Assembly: GCA_027924585.1 (NCBI GenBank)
Contig: BSBM01000636.1
Coordinates: forward strand, 3,736,001 to 3,800,000
Direction: 5' to 3'
Length of the DNA: 64,000 nt
Origin: Larix kaempferi
Taxonomy: Eukaryota; Streptophyta; Pinopsida; Pinales; Pinaceae
How positions within the stretch are numbered: position 1 is the first letter of the stretch; every line of letters begins with the position of its first letter. Positions 23,801 through 34,432 of the stretch are shown piece after piece. The notes beneath the pieces are model-generated. The model made no database searches, was not told the origin of the DNA, and saw only the letters and a program-made list of their open reading frames with translations. A program made the position numbers and the translations under genes.

Positions 23801-26800
23801 GGACGGAAAAAAAAACTTTAACAACCCTACATCTCATAGGTGCTACTGAACTATTGGGGCGTTTCTAACCTTCCCCAACATCTCATTCTAGTGGCACTCA
23901 CATAAATCAATCACCATAACTGCTAGCAAGCAACCTTCAACCCTACATCAAGTCAAAGAAGCATGTTAGTACCTAATGAGCAACAAAACCAAAACCCAAA
24001 AACATACCTAAAACCACAAGTTCTCTCTTGAAAAAGTCACATATAACTATTTGGATCCATAGTCTTAACCTGCATGGTTTACCCATGTGGGAAATAAGTG
24101 TCTAGCATCGCGCGACTATGCAAGTAAAGGCCTCATCGATGTATGGAAAACCTACAAGGGAGATGCATGGCTCAGGTGTCGACCACGCGACTAGCAAAAA
24201 AACATTCGCACGATTAACCTATGCGGTTGAGGCATATTCCTCTCATGCAGTGCATGATTTTGAGGAACAAACGCATGGAATAATGCAACGGTTCCTTCAA
24301 AATCCACACGACTGATCGAAAAACCCTTTGGCTAGTTGTACAATTAATCAGGGTCCCTAAGAAAAAAATTAATCTACTAAAAAGAAAGACCTTGGCACGA
24401 GGGCTTACATAGAACTCCCTAAATTGAAATATGTAGGTCCAATCTCTCAAAACCAACAGAAAAATTTATAGGGCATTGGAAGCTCAATGGAAAAAATGAT
24501 TTAGAAACACAGGCCCCACCCCTATTTATATGCCATACTGCCAAAGTTCCACGATTCCATTTGGGAGTTATGTAGTTCCGTTTGAGGAATCGTCAGCACC
24601 ACTGTGATCAAAATGATGAGATATTTAGCATGGCACCATTTGTTTGGTTTCCCTTGAAACTTCATACATAACCCATTTTTTGGCCATTTCTCTAGGAATG
24701 GTAAGTTTACAACCAATAATGATTCATTGTCAAATTTCCTATCATGAACACTCTTATGCTTTGGTATTTGCATCATGTGTGTAGGATTTTATCCAAGAAG
24801 CAGATTCTCCCTCATCAAAAGGTCCACAAGCCCCACCCATAGGTGTAGCATCTCAACCCTTCATATAGGAAACATGTCCCCTTCTTTTACATTGCACTTA
24901 AACAATTATCTCGTTGATATCCATAAGGTCCCCATACCTCAGTAAATAGACACCACGTACAATGTTGTTATCGAGCAATAACATGATTCCCCATGGGTGT
25001 GTGCATCATTATAATTCCCCCCATATTTTGACCCATGATGTCGCACCATGAAAGTCTATGGAATCTAAAAATTAACCATATTTGTTAAGTCAACCACATT
25101 CACCTTTCTTGTTGCATCTTTCTAATTCCCCCTTTGGATTCCCTGGCACGAATCACAGTCACGATTCATAGAAAACCTCTCATCTCCATCATGAACAATA
25201 GACCACCCGTGTTTCTCTCCGTATCACCAACCATCGAAAAAACCATAAAGGGGCCCCACCCTTTGAAACACAATATCATTCAATCATCCCCGCAATGACA
25301 CTTTGCATGGTATTTATTCATTGGACACTTGTCTTCTCATTTGTACAAAATATCCACATAATTCATTTCACATAAATTGGTTCCTTGACTCACTTAAGAT
25401 GCAGGAACCCCATCACATCACATCATTCTTTTTGGCAATACCCCTTGGTCACCCTTTATCGATGTACTTGTGTCCATAACCCACGAGCACCTTGAATTTT
25501 ATCATCCATATTCACCACACCGTTGTTAAACATTATATAACAAAAATCACATAAAAAACCAATATGCAATATGTCCATCTTCATTACACCCTACATTGTT
25601 GTTTGAAAAATGCTACCATACACTAGTCACCCATTTTACTCCAATCAAAGGAATTCATGAGCCCAATGCTTACCAGCATATCTTGTTTAAGGTCTATGAT
25701 TGTCCTAGTTGGTTACAAAATATTATTGGTTCTTGTGGTAAGACCATCACCTTACCACTTGCTTTAGCTCTCATCGACACCAAATTACTTTATTTTGAGA
25801 GTTAAGGTAGCTATGATTGTACCTTGGGTTCCCTTCTCATCAAAATAAGGGTTCACCTCGGACTGAGCAGAGAAAGTCATCATTGCTCTCTACCTTAGTA
25901 GTCTCCCCTATGTTTGACATGAACATGTTTATCACATCAGTGGGAGTCATACATTCTGGCGGTTGCAATGTTCACATTACTTATATTTAAAGACAATTAT
26001 CAATCTAACACAAGAAAGTTTCCCACCCAACAACTTCATATTATTTAGGTCCCCCACCCCAGTGAGTTGTTCACAATCATCAACAGTTCCTCTCCTATGG
26101 AATCATTAGCATCATCACAAGTCTAATACACATTTACTCATGTCGGGATTGATTTCAACTTCATCCTTGTGTCTAACAATTTCAGATTCAACCCATAGGT
26201 GTCCACTTATTGTAATTTAGTTTGACAGAATTTAATGAGCATAGGGATGCCTATCTCGTTCATATAAAGAACCCCTTTTTATGTGCCACCTATCACTTAT
26301 CTGCATCAATAGTCATCACCAACATCCTCCCTACAGGTAGTCCTTTAGTCTCAACAATTGCTAGCTTACTATCATAGTTCGGAATACCAACATGAGGGAA
26401 AGAAACAAAGATGTATTTTGGATATATAGATCTTTCCTAACCTCACACACCAGGGGGAATATGCTTACGCCCAAATCTCACACACATGCGACATTTTGGT
26501 AATTATTGCAGAAGGACATCATCAACATACAACATGCATCTCATTAGCATCATCCTCATCAAATTCAGAATGGGAATTGAGCATTAGAATTGTAAAAGTC
26601 CATAATTTTGTACAATTATACGACTACTCTCAAGAAACCTGCATGAAGTCGCGTGTGTAAAGTCTCGAATCCTACACGGTTATACTAGTGATCAAACCAT
26701 TAACTTTTTGTAGCACATTTAAGGCTCTCAACAACATTTTAGCTCCAAGAATTCAATTTGGTCTTTTCACACGCTTAGAAGCATTCAATAGCCCTATACT

Positions 26801-27495
26801 TGTACCTCAAATACCACTACTTGTACCTCAAATACCACTTCATGAGATGGAGCATTCACATTAAGAACTATATGTTTGAAGATCTCCATTTAACCTATAT
26901 AAGAAAGCCATGAGCATGCATTCCATAAGAGAAATATAGAGCAAGGTTATGTTTCAAGAATTTGTTTGAGAACTCATCTTTCACATGCCTTGATCTTATC
27001 ATCGTTTGGCATCACAAATCTCCCTTAACTTCTTCCTCAAGAAGCAAGTGTTTCTCCTCATCATTCCAAGTTAGTTAGTAAGTTAATTGAAATAGTTCAA
27101 AAGACCCATCCCTAAGGGAGAGTGTTGGCTACCATTGGAGATTCATTTATCTAGGTGACACCATTTGTATACACGTTTTTCCATTGGACAATACTATATG
27201 GTTGAAGCTAACTCATTCTCTTTGTTTTATGATATTTTAGCACTTGTCAATCTTTTATTTCACTCTTGTTTATTGAGTTTTAGTTTAGCTTGTTAGTGTA
27301 TGGTCTACTAAACATCGCTTACATTGTTTCCTTGGTTACAACCTGATAGGATATGGATGATTGTTCACTTTTGTGGAATTTTTCCCATAACACACTATAT
27401 CTAAATTATATTCATTTGTGCATTGGTTAACATCAAAGGATATTCATATGGCTAGCATTCCATAGTGGTGTTGAGAGATAGATGAGAATGTTTGT
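23801..27495. other. Decayed sequence with no supportable gene
   Basis: Mixed AT-rich and C-rich noncoding DNA. A 69-codon open frame at 25596-25805 has a protein-like composition but matches nothing I recognise. A 22-bp direct duplication (ACTTGTACCTCAAATACCACT) lies near 26798-26842. Part may be upstream transposase sequence of the CACTA element, but I could not recognise the TNP2 core. Confidence 0.4.
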
Positions 27496-27499
27496 TATT

Positions 27500-28310
27500 T
27501 GAGAAGGAACTACCCACGAGTTTCATGGACTTGCAGGTTCATCTTGTAATTCACCTAATTGATGAGGTTGAATTAGTTGGGGTGTTCTCACATCATTGGA
27601 TGTTATTCTTAGAGAGGTACATGAAAAATTGAAGATGTTTGTTTGACAAAGGGAAAAACCTGATGGGTCTATGGAAGAGTGGTACATAGTATACAAGTAA
27701 TTCTATTATACTAGTGAGTAAATCAAGAAAATCAATGACACACCATGCCTATTGGTTTCGAAAGACCAACGGTATGAGGACAAAAGGGAAGGGGAGCTAC
27801 TCCAAATGAACAAAAACCGTGCATGATAAAGAGTAAATCACTTATCTTTTGTCAAATTTCCACAGAGTAACTACTTACATTGAACTTGATAATATATATT
27901 TGGTTTCATTCTATTTTTTTATTTATTTCATGAATACATCAACAAATTCATAAATTGATGCCATCAATAAATTCATTATTTACAACATAGAGGCAATTAA
28001 GCAAAATTGGGTCGCATTGTATAAATAGAAGAGAAGGAAATAGGAGAGTGATAAGAAATAATTTAGGAGGTTATATAGTAGAAGCATGCCTTATCCTAAT
28101 CATTTAAAAGAAAATATGTCAATGATTTGTCCCAACATTTGGGTGGTTGACCATATCAGAGAGAAATATGGTGCATACGGTCATTACCCACGTAGTGAAG
28201 AGGATGCACATTTGAATTATAACATTTATATGTTTTTAATAATGCACAGATTATTAGACTTATGACACCATCATTTGTTCAAGTTTTTATAGGTCCATTT
28301 GTTCCCATCT
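27500..28310 (+). pseudogene. CACTA (En/Spm) transposase gene, left part with DUF4218
   Basis: The frame KELPTSFMDLQVHLVIHLIDEVELVG...HHWMLFLERYMK, followed after a one-base shift near 27630 by LKMFV..REKPDGSMEEWYIVYKFYYTSEYI and EDKREGELLQMN, matches DUF4218 of plant CACTA transposases. Further on, about 28150-28250 reads REKYGAYGHYPRSEEDAHLNYNIYMFLIMHRLLD. Stops and shifts abound. The gene is interrupted at 28310 by the giant-LTR gypsy element and resumes at 47700 with DUF4216. Confidence 0.7.
28306..28310. repeat. Target site duplication, left copy (CATCT)
   Basis: CATCT before the 5' LTR pairs with CATAT at 47700-47704 after the 3' LTR, with one mismatch. The duplication lies inside the CACTA transposase gene. 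Confidence 0.65.
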
Positions 28311-28479
28311 TGTTGTTGTAGCAACATCCCCCCCTAAATTTTTGAACATATTGGGGCCCCTCCTTTAATTTTTTCTAGAAAGACTGCCTTAAGAGGTTAA
28401 TTCTCCTTTTTTACTTTGTTTTCAAGTGAAGATCCTGCTTTGAAAATTTCAAGTTTTTCTTCTAAGGATAAAATTCATG

Positions 28480-29225
28480 AAATTCTCCTGAAACTGAGGA
28501 AGTATTCAAGTTTGTCTCTCGAAATCCCGGAGAGTTTTCCTCTCGAAATTGCGGGACCATTCAGGTTTCCCTTCCGAAACTACGGGAGCCATTTGCATAA
28601 GCCTCCCGAAACTCCGCAGAAAGAATTAGAAATTATTTCTTGAAACTGCGGAAGCTATTTGGGAAAGCCTCTCAAAACGATGGAAGAATTGAAGAAAGCC
28701 TCCCGAAACTGCGGGAGTCATTCGCAAATCTTCCCCGAAGCCGCTAAAGGACTTAGTGTCTTTGAAAAAAAAAATCTTAAGTTTTTTCCTCTCGAAGTTG
28801 CGGAAGCTATTTGCGAAAGCCTTCCGAAATGACGGAAGCGTTCACGTTATTCTCCCGAAACCCCGCGGAAATACTTAGACTTTATTCGAGTTGCGGGAGC
28901 CATTCGCCAATCCTTTCCGAAACGGCGGAACCTTTTTAGGTTTCCCTTCCGAAACTGTGGAAGCGTTTGAGTTCTTTTCCCGGGAACCATTCAGGAAAAC
29001 CTCTCGAAACTGCGGGAACCTTCACGAAATTGTTCCGCAATTGCGGAAGCAATTGGCGTACCTCCGTCAAAATTGCGGAAAGAAATCCAATATTCTCTCG
29101 AAACTACGGGACGACTCAGCGAAACTGCTCGCGACAAGTTTCCAAAGGTTGCATTTCAGAAGGATACGCCAATCTCTTCCGAAACGCCGAGGCAGTTCGC
29201 CATAACGTTCCGCAATTGCGGGTGA
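28480..29225 (+). repeat. Array of about 22 imperfect palindromes in U3 (5' LTR)
   Basis: The motif (T/C)TCCCGAAACTGCGGGAG(C) and variants recurs about every 30-37 bases. Arms TCCCG/CGGGA or TTCCG/CGGAA are complementary. The best copy is the perfect 16-base palindrome TTCCGCAATTGCGGAA at about 29033-29048. It lies directly upstream of the first promoter-like elements, as an enhancer or protein-binding array would. Function is inferred only. Confidence 0.85.
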
Positions 29226-29344
29226 AACTCATAAGTCCGCCCGCAAGTGACGGTCGCGCACAAATGTCGAGACAGCGTGAAATGACCGCGCCGTACAAAA
29301 TTTAAAACACCGTTTTAATGGCACCACCAACCGGTTTAATGCCG

Positions 29345-29367
29345 CACGTGTCTAACCTTTTAAAAGG
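29345..29367 (+). promoter_or_regulatory. G-box and TATA-like box of the LTR gene (5' LTR)
   Basis: CACGTG at 29345-29350 is the plant G-box core, and TTTTAAAAGG at 29358-29367 is TATA-like. Both are conserved at 42632-42637 and 42645-42654. They sit about 135 bases upstream of the inferred splice donor. Confidence 0.45.
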
Positions 29368-29500
29368 ACGGTGGGGGTTTGGTTGGTCACATTGTTAGTT
29401 TTCATTCAAACAAACACCGTTGAGAAAACCGCGCCGAACCGCTCCAACTCAGCTCGTCCATGACCGCGTCCACCTCACTCAGCCACTATCTCGTTGCCAG

Positions 29501-30158
29501 GTAGGTTTTTTAACCGCTATTTTTCTCTCATCTCCACGTCAAGTTACCTTTGGGTTTTTTTTTTCCCATCCATAACGTGGCCGATAGACATTGGTTGCAT
29601 ATGTCGTTATTTTTGTTTTTAAGGCCGCCGAGGCTCCTTTGGTTTCTTGTTCCTACCAGCTAAAAGCCATAACTGTGACCACCTGAGTTTTTCACCGGCC
29701 ACATTCCAGGAGTCGTGACCCTCATTCAAAATTTGATCCGGCCACACAACGTCTCGTAAATGTTATTAATAACAGTAGTGGTTGGCTGAACCCCTCACCT
29801 TTTGATAAATGTGGAAAGCGGTCCCTTGTTTCGTCATAAGATTGTTTCAATCCAAGCTCACCCGCCATTGACCATTAGAAGTGCAACGATGAAGGATACC
29901 CTCTCTCCTAGGGCTAGATGGGAAGCAGGTTGTTGCCACGTCGTATGCTTACCTTTTCGGAAGCATTCCAAACTTTGTCTCCTTAATCAAATCTTAGAAT
30001 CATATTTCTTGTTTGGAGTGGTTTATTTTGCTTCCCCAACATGCAGCTTCATAATTTGTCTATATCTCTCATTAGCATGTTGAATTGGTCCTTCTCTTTG
30101 TTAAAATCTCATAACAGGTTGCACATTTTTATAATGACTTGTATTTGGTTGCTTGCAG
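29501..30158 (+). other. Inferred 5'UTR intron of the LTR gene (5' LTR)
   Basis: Donor CCAG|GTAGGT at 29500/29501 and acceptor TTGCTTGCAG|G at 30158 bound 658 nt, ending 12 bases before the start ATG at 30171. The 3' LTR keeps both sites (42788-43446, 659 nt). The interval is T-rich with no long open frame. Confidence 0.55.
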
Positions 30159-30170
30159 GGATAAGCCAGG

Positions 30171-33134
30171 ATGCCAAAAGGTGGTAGAAAGAAAGCTAAA
30201 GTGATGGAACCAGAGCCAGTACCACTTAGGACTGAAACTATGTTCCAAGATACTAAGTGTACCATCGGCATTCCTCCCGAAGTTCGTTGGGGCGATATTT
30301 ACAGGAGGATCAGGGACCAGGATATCCCAGATGCATTATTGGAAGAAGAACAGATCTACCGCAACATCAGAACTTCAGGAATAGCTAGGGCTTCTACCCG
30401 CCTTGAATTGTTCCCATGTTCTGAAGTGATCGGGTGGATACTGGAACATGCTAACGCGGAGACAAGAGTATTACATGACAGCAGGGGAGAGGCCATCACC
30501 ACATTCCACCCAGCATATATTGCTGCAGCCTATAAATTATCATGTCCCCAGCAAGCTCTGAGTGATGAATGGTTGGGCCAGATGAACAATATTGCGATGG
30601 CCAAAAAATTATTGGTCGTAGGCAAGCACTTAAGAAAGAGAGGTAATGATGAATACAATGTTTAGAACCTAAGACCTCCTTTTAGGTTAATCACCCTGAT
30701 GCTATGCAGAATTTTCGGCATGCCCGATGGCACTGTATACAGGATACAGTGGGCTCCTATCATACACTTCATAGCATTCAAAGGGACTGTGTTTGATTGG
30801 GCTACTATCATTTCGGACAGTTTGGCATCCACAGTGGCTGCTGCAAGAGAAGGTCTGGCCTTAAAAAAGTCAAAATTTTACATGTCTTCCTATCTCATTT
30901 ACTATGTTTTGGCCAAGCTATCTTTCCCCAGCTTAGGTTGCACATGGGATAAAGCCAACACCCTGGTCTACACTGCTTACAAGATAATGTGGGCTCAAAA
31001 TTACAGAGCTAGCTATAAGCTCATCTGCGAGGAGTTCATCATGCCTCTATATGAGCAGATATTCAAGGTAGAGCCCAACTGTCTGTCAGAAAATGCCATG
31101 GAGATCCTGGAAAACTATGGAGATTTTTATTTTTCAGAGAAGGGCACCTACATCAGGATGTTTGGAGGGACCAAAGATCCATACATTTTTCCAAAATACG
31201 CCACTGACTATGTAGTCCTCAAGAAAGCAGTGAAATTTTCCTTGATGGGATCGGAGCGGTGCTTAACAAGCAGCATAAGGCTTCTTTCCCTCCTTTACCC
31301 TTCTGCATAGGAGCCTGCAAATTCTTAGGGGTTGCATCAGCTGAGGAGTTTGTTCAAGAGCTGAAAGCTTTCCACTTCGGCGAAGTAATTTTCCATAGAA
31401 ATGATAGGCGGGGGAAAGTTGCCGAGCACTGCAAACAAATTTATGCTCATTTTGAATACGCTCATTATTATGATGCCGAGGACGAGGCATTCAGAGGCAT
31501 CGGCAACATGACTGAGCTGCAGATTTGTCGCCAAAGCAGTGGAGCAAGCTCTAGCTCTACCTCATCCCGAAAAGCCATCCTACAGAAAGAGAGAGAAGTA
31601 GCTGATGCCCAATCCCAAGAAGAGCAAAGGTTAAAAGAGGAAGCAAGGTTGCAGCAAGAGGCTGAGGTTGCAAGATTATAGCAAGAAGCTGAAGTGGCAA
31701 GATTGCAGCAAGAAGAAGAAAATGAAAGGGTGTTGAAAGAAGTTGAAGATGCAAAGCAGATGGAAGAAAATGAAAATCAGCGGCAAACTGAAGAAGAAGA
31801 GAGAAGGAAACAAGCTGAAGTGGGGCAAAAGACGGAAGAATAACTCAAGACAGTTGAAGATGCCCATGCAGGTGGCTCCAGCACCCAGGATATGGAAATA
31901 GACATACCTCAAGCAGGTGTTCCCAGCACCCAAAATGTGGAGGCAGACACAGCACAAGCAGGTGTCTCCGATGCCCAAAATGTGGGAACAGATTTAGCTC
32001 AAGTAGTCCAGACCCCACCCGCAGAAGCGAAAATAAATGTGATAGATCTCCCAATCGTCCCTTACACTCCATCAGAAGAGCATATGGTGTCTCGGTGGGA
32101 TGAATTTGTGTATGATAAGAAGAGAAAGGAAGTGGTCCTAAAAATCGGAAGAGAGGATAAAGAGACTCTTCCAAGAAGATATTGTTACCCAGCGGGAGAC
32201 CACAGTAATGCAAAATACAAATAAGGCTCCCTTAGCTATGGCATCCGCCGCTGTAGAAGCAGCAAAAGCAACGCAGGACAATGTGGCCGATATAGTTAGA
32301 GAAGTTGAGTCAACAAAGAGGAGAGCTCGCATGTTACAACATACTGTGGCTAATGAGCAAGCTTACAGGGATCTCGTAGTGAATAGGTATAATCGCTTGT
32401 CTGTTGAGCATAAGGAATTATCAGACAAGTATAACCTTTTAGAAGAAGAAAAGGAGCACCTTGCGGTCCAGATGATGGTTTTAGAAGCAAAAAAGAACGA
32501 CGCAGAAGCTAGAGTGTCCCATCTAGAAACAGATAAGTAGGTATTGGTTGAGCAATTAGAGCAAGCAGAGAGCAGAGCAATAGATATGTCTCCCTTCCAT
32601 GAGCTATCCTGTAGCATCCTGAAACAAATGCATGACACTTAGGAGCTAATTACTGAGGAAGTGTGCAAGCTCAAAGCCATGATGGTTAGATTGAAAGAAG
32701 TTAATACAGAGGCCAACAGGCTTAAGGGTAAATATACTCGGGTTAAAGCAAACATCCTGAGCCAGATGGAATGGAGAGAAGGGAAGGTTGATTTCCCCAA
32801 GCATCTCCCACTCAAATCTGTAGATGGTTTTAATGAAGATATAGCTCTTATGGAATTCTATAGGAACTGTGGCTTTAAGCTAATGGCTAAGATCCGAGGG
32901 ACAATGTATAAAAGTAACAGTCTTTATCAAAGAATCCATGAAGTGCATGACAAGTGCAAGTTGAGTTTCCCTCAGTCCCTTGATGAGTTCCCGAGCAAAG
33001 AGCAACGTTTATCTGACCTGAAGGAAGAGCTGGGCATCCTAAAGGAATATGTAAAGAAGATTGATGTCTTAGCCATTGATCATATCCATCATTATATTGG
33101 GATGTCATCAATACACAATCATTTGCTTAAATAA
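30171..33134 (+). pseudogene. LTR-encoded coiled-coil protein gene, broken copy in 5' LTR
   Basis: The start MPKGGRKKAKV follows the splice acceptor. About 450 residues of globular-looking sequence come next (PPEVRWGDIYRRI, WAPIIHFIAFKGTVFDWA, FPSLGCTWDKA, MFGGTKDPYIFPKYATDY), then a charged coiled coil with LQQEAEVAR repeats, a spacer with QAGV repeats, and a second coiled coil. Stops at 30663, 31679, 31841, 32538 and 32640 are sense codons in the other LTR. A 4-base deletion near 31235 and a one-base insertion near 32140 shift and then restore the frame. I do not recognise the family. A distant resemblance to plant retroelement ORF1 or 'putative plant transposon protein' domains is only an impression. 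Confidence 0.8.
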
Positions 33135-33476
33135 ATCCACCAAGCAGCAGTTGCATAAATTCAGGGTATTGGGGCAGAGCTTGGTAAAGATGTAACTTCC
33201 CAGAAGATCTTGCTCCCTTCCTCAGCAAATGTAGTTATCAGAGACACTGGTATCTGGTTCAGTTACATTGCAGAAGAGGAAAAGAAAGAAACAGCAGCAG
33301 CAGCAGTAACAGCCAGTCCAAGTGCTTCTCTCCCAGCAGCAACAGCAGTAACAGCCAGTCCAAGTGCTTCTCTCCCAGCAGCAACAGCAGTAACAGCCAG
33401 TCCAAGTGCTTCTCTCCCAGCAGTAATAGCCAGCCCGAGTGCTTCTTTCCCAGCTGGAGCACCTGCCCGAGAGTGA
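33135..33476 (+). pseudogene. In-frame continuation with Ala/Ser/Pro repeats after the shared stop
   Basis: After TAA at 33132-33134 the same frame stays mostly open (one extra TAA at 33156) to 33476. It reads ILLPSS.NVVIRDTGIWFSYIAEEEKKE and then four 14-residue units (AVTASPSASLPAAT type, 42-bp DNA period). Because the TAA is present in both LTRs it is either the true end or an old mutation. Confidence 0.5.
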
Positions 33477-33683
33477 ACACGCTGATATTAAGGCGTTGAT
33501 TCCTATTTTTTGTATTTTGGCCTTCATATGTCTAAAGCGTAGAGCCATTGGACAGCTGTCCTTTTTTTTTTAAAGTAATTTTCTGTTTAAGAAAGGGTCA
33601 TGTTTTTGTCTATTAAAAGAGAAAAGTCTGAAGAAGACATGTGTCTAGAGCCAGATGGCAGCCCAAGAGGCGTTTTGTAATAA

Positions 33684-33692
33684 TATAAATAG
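33684..33692 (+). promoter_or_regulatory. Main LTR TATA box (5' LTR)
   Basis: TATAAATAG followed by AAGG, with AATAAA 91 bases downstream at 33783-33788. This is the expected layout for the start of R and the polyadenylation signal of the genomic RNA. It would place the LTR gene wholly in U3. Confidence 0.65.
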
Positions 33693-33782
33693 AAGGTTAG
33701 GAAACAGTGTAAAAAAAAAAACTTTTTGGCAGGGAAATAATTTTCTGAACTTGTACGAGCTATCTTGCACTTGTTTCAAGAA

Positions 33783-33788
33783 AATAAA
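33783..33788 (+). terminator. Polyadenylation signal in the LTR
   Basis: AATAAA, conserved at 47083-47088 in the 3' LTR, where it would end the genomic RNA and any U3-initiated transcript. Confidence 0.55.
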
Positions 33789-34404
33789 ATCTACTTAATA
33801 AGAGCCTGGAGAGGACTTCTTTTGCATGGAAATGGATATTGGATGCATGTTGGATTATTCCTGTGACTTCCATATTCTACTGTGACATCTTTCTTTACTG
33901 TCTTGAATTATTTCTTTGTATTGAATCATCTTACTTCTCTCTATGCAAATGAATTTTTCTCCCACATGAGTAATGGAATGTGTTATATTTAATTAGAAGC
34001 TACCTTCTGATATCTCTTGCTTTGCTGTGGATCTATATTTAAGATTTAATGGCTGTCTATTTATTCTTAGATAACTCCTACAACACATTACTCATACTTA
34101 CAATTTGCTCATTGGAGGGATAGTTTAGATTTATTTCAGTTTTAGACACAGATTTGTTTTCCAGTTCTGCATTTAGATTAAGTTAGACTAGGAACTTGCA
34201 TATCATTCTAAAACATAAAATCAAAAGAACGGTGGATCGGGCCATAACCTGTATAATTGGAGCAAAACTCCAAACCCAACGGTTGCCGGAACTGCTAACC
34301 GGACGGATTCCCCATACCAAACGGTGGACAATCTAATTGGGATAGTCTAGCGGGGAGAATCCCTTTCTGATTGATGCTGCGATCTTAGGGGCATCAACAG
34401 TTTT

Positions 34405-34423
34405 TGGCACTAGAAGGAGTGCC
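34405..34423 (+). other. Presumed primer binding site, hairpin-forming
   Basis: TGGCACTAGAAGGAGTGCC begins 6 bases after the 5' LTR, where TTTTTGGC-type PBSs of Tat/Athila elements usually lie. I cannot name the tRNA. The sequence is partly self-complementary (GGCACT/AGTGCC). Confidence 0.4.
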
Positions 34424-34432
34424 TGAAAGTGC

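Larger units (their letters stand above)
28311..34399 (+). repeat. 5' LTR, 6089 bp
   Basis: Ordered contents: palindrome array (28480-29225), G-box and TATA-like box (29345-29367), 5'UTR exon and intron (to 30158), long open frame (30171-33134, remnant frame to 33476), TATA box (33684-33692), AATAAA (33783-33788), then U5 to 34399. It is 45 bp shorter than the 3' LTR, of which 32 bp is one palindrome unit near 28500. Confidence 0.92.

Noticed and set aside
25596-25805. 69-codon open frame with globular composition
   Set aside because: No recognisable family, no conserved neighbour and no promoter; the surroundings are decayed DNA.
28480-29225. Regularly spaced palindromes resembling a CRISPR array
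   Set aside because: The motifs are degenerate, spacers are not unique inserts of constant length, no cas genes are present, and the array repeats inside plant LTRs.
31556-31978. Minus-strand Leu/Phe-rich, membrane-like frames opposite the coiled coil
   Set aside because: Glu/Gln/Lys-rich coiled-coil codons read backwards give Leu/Phe-rich frames; the plus-strand frame is the one conserved in phase between LTRs.
33222-33548. Minus-strand Cys/Trp-rich frames opposite the Ala/Ser/Pro repeats (also 46513-46848)
   Set aside because: They are the antisense shadow of the 42-bp minisatellite in the LTR gene.
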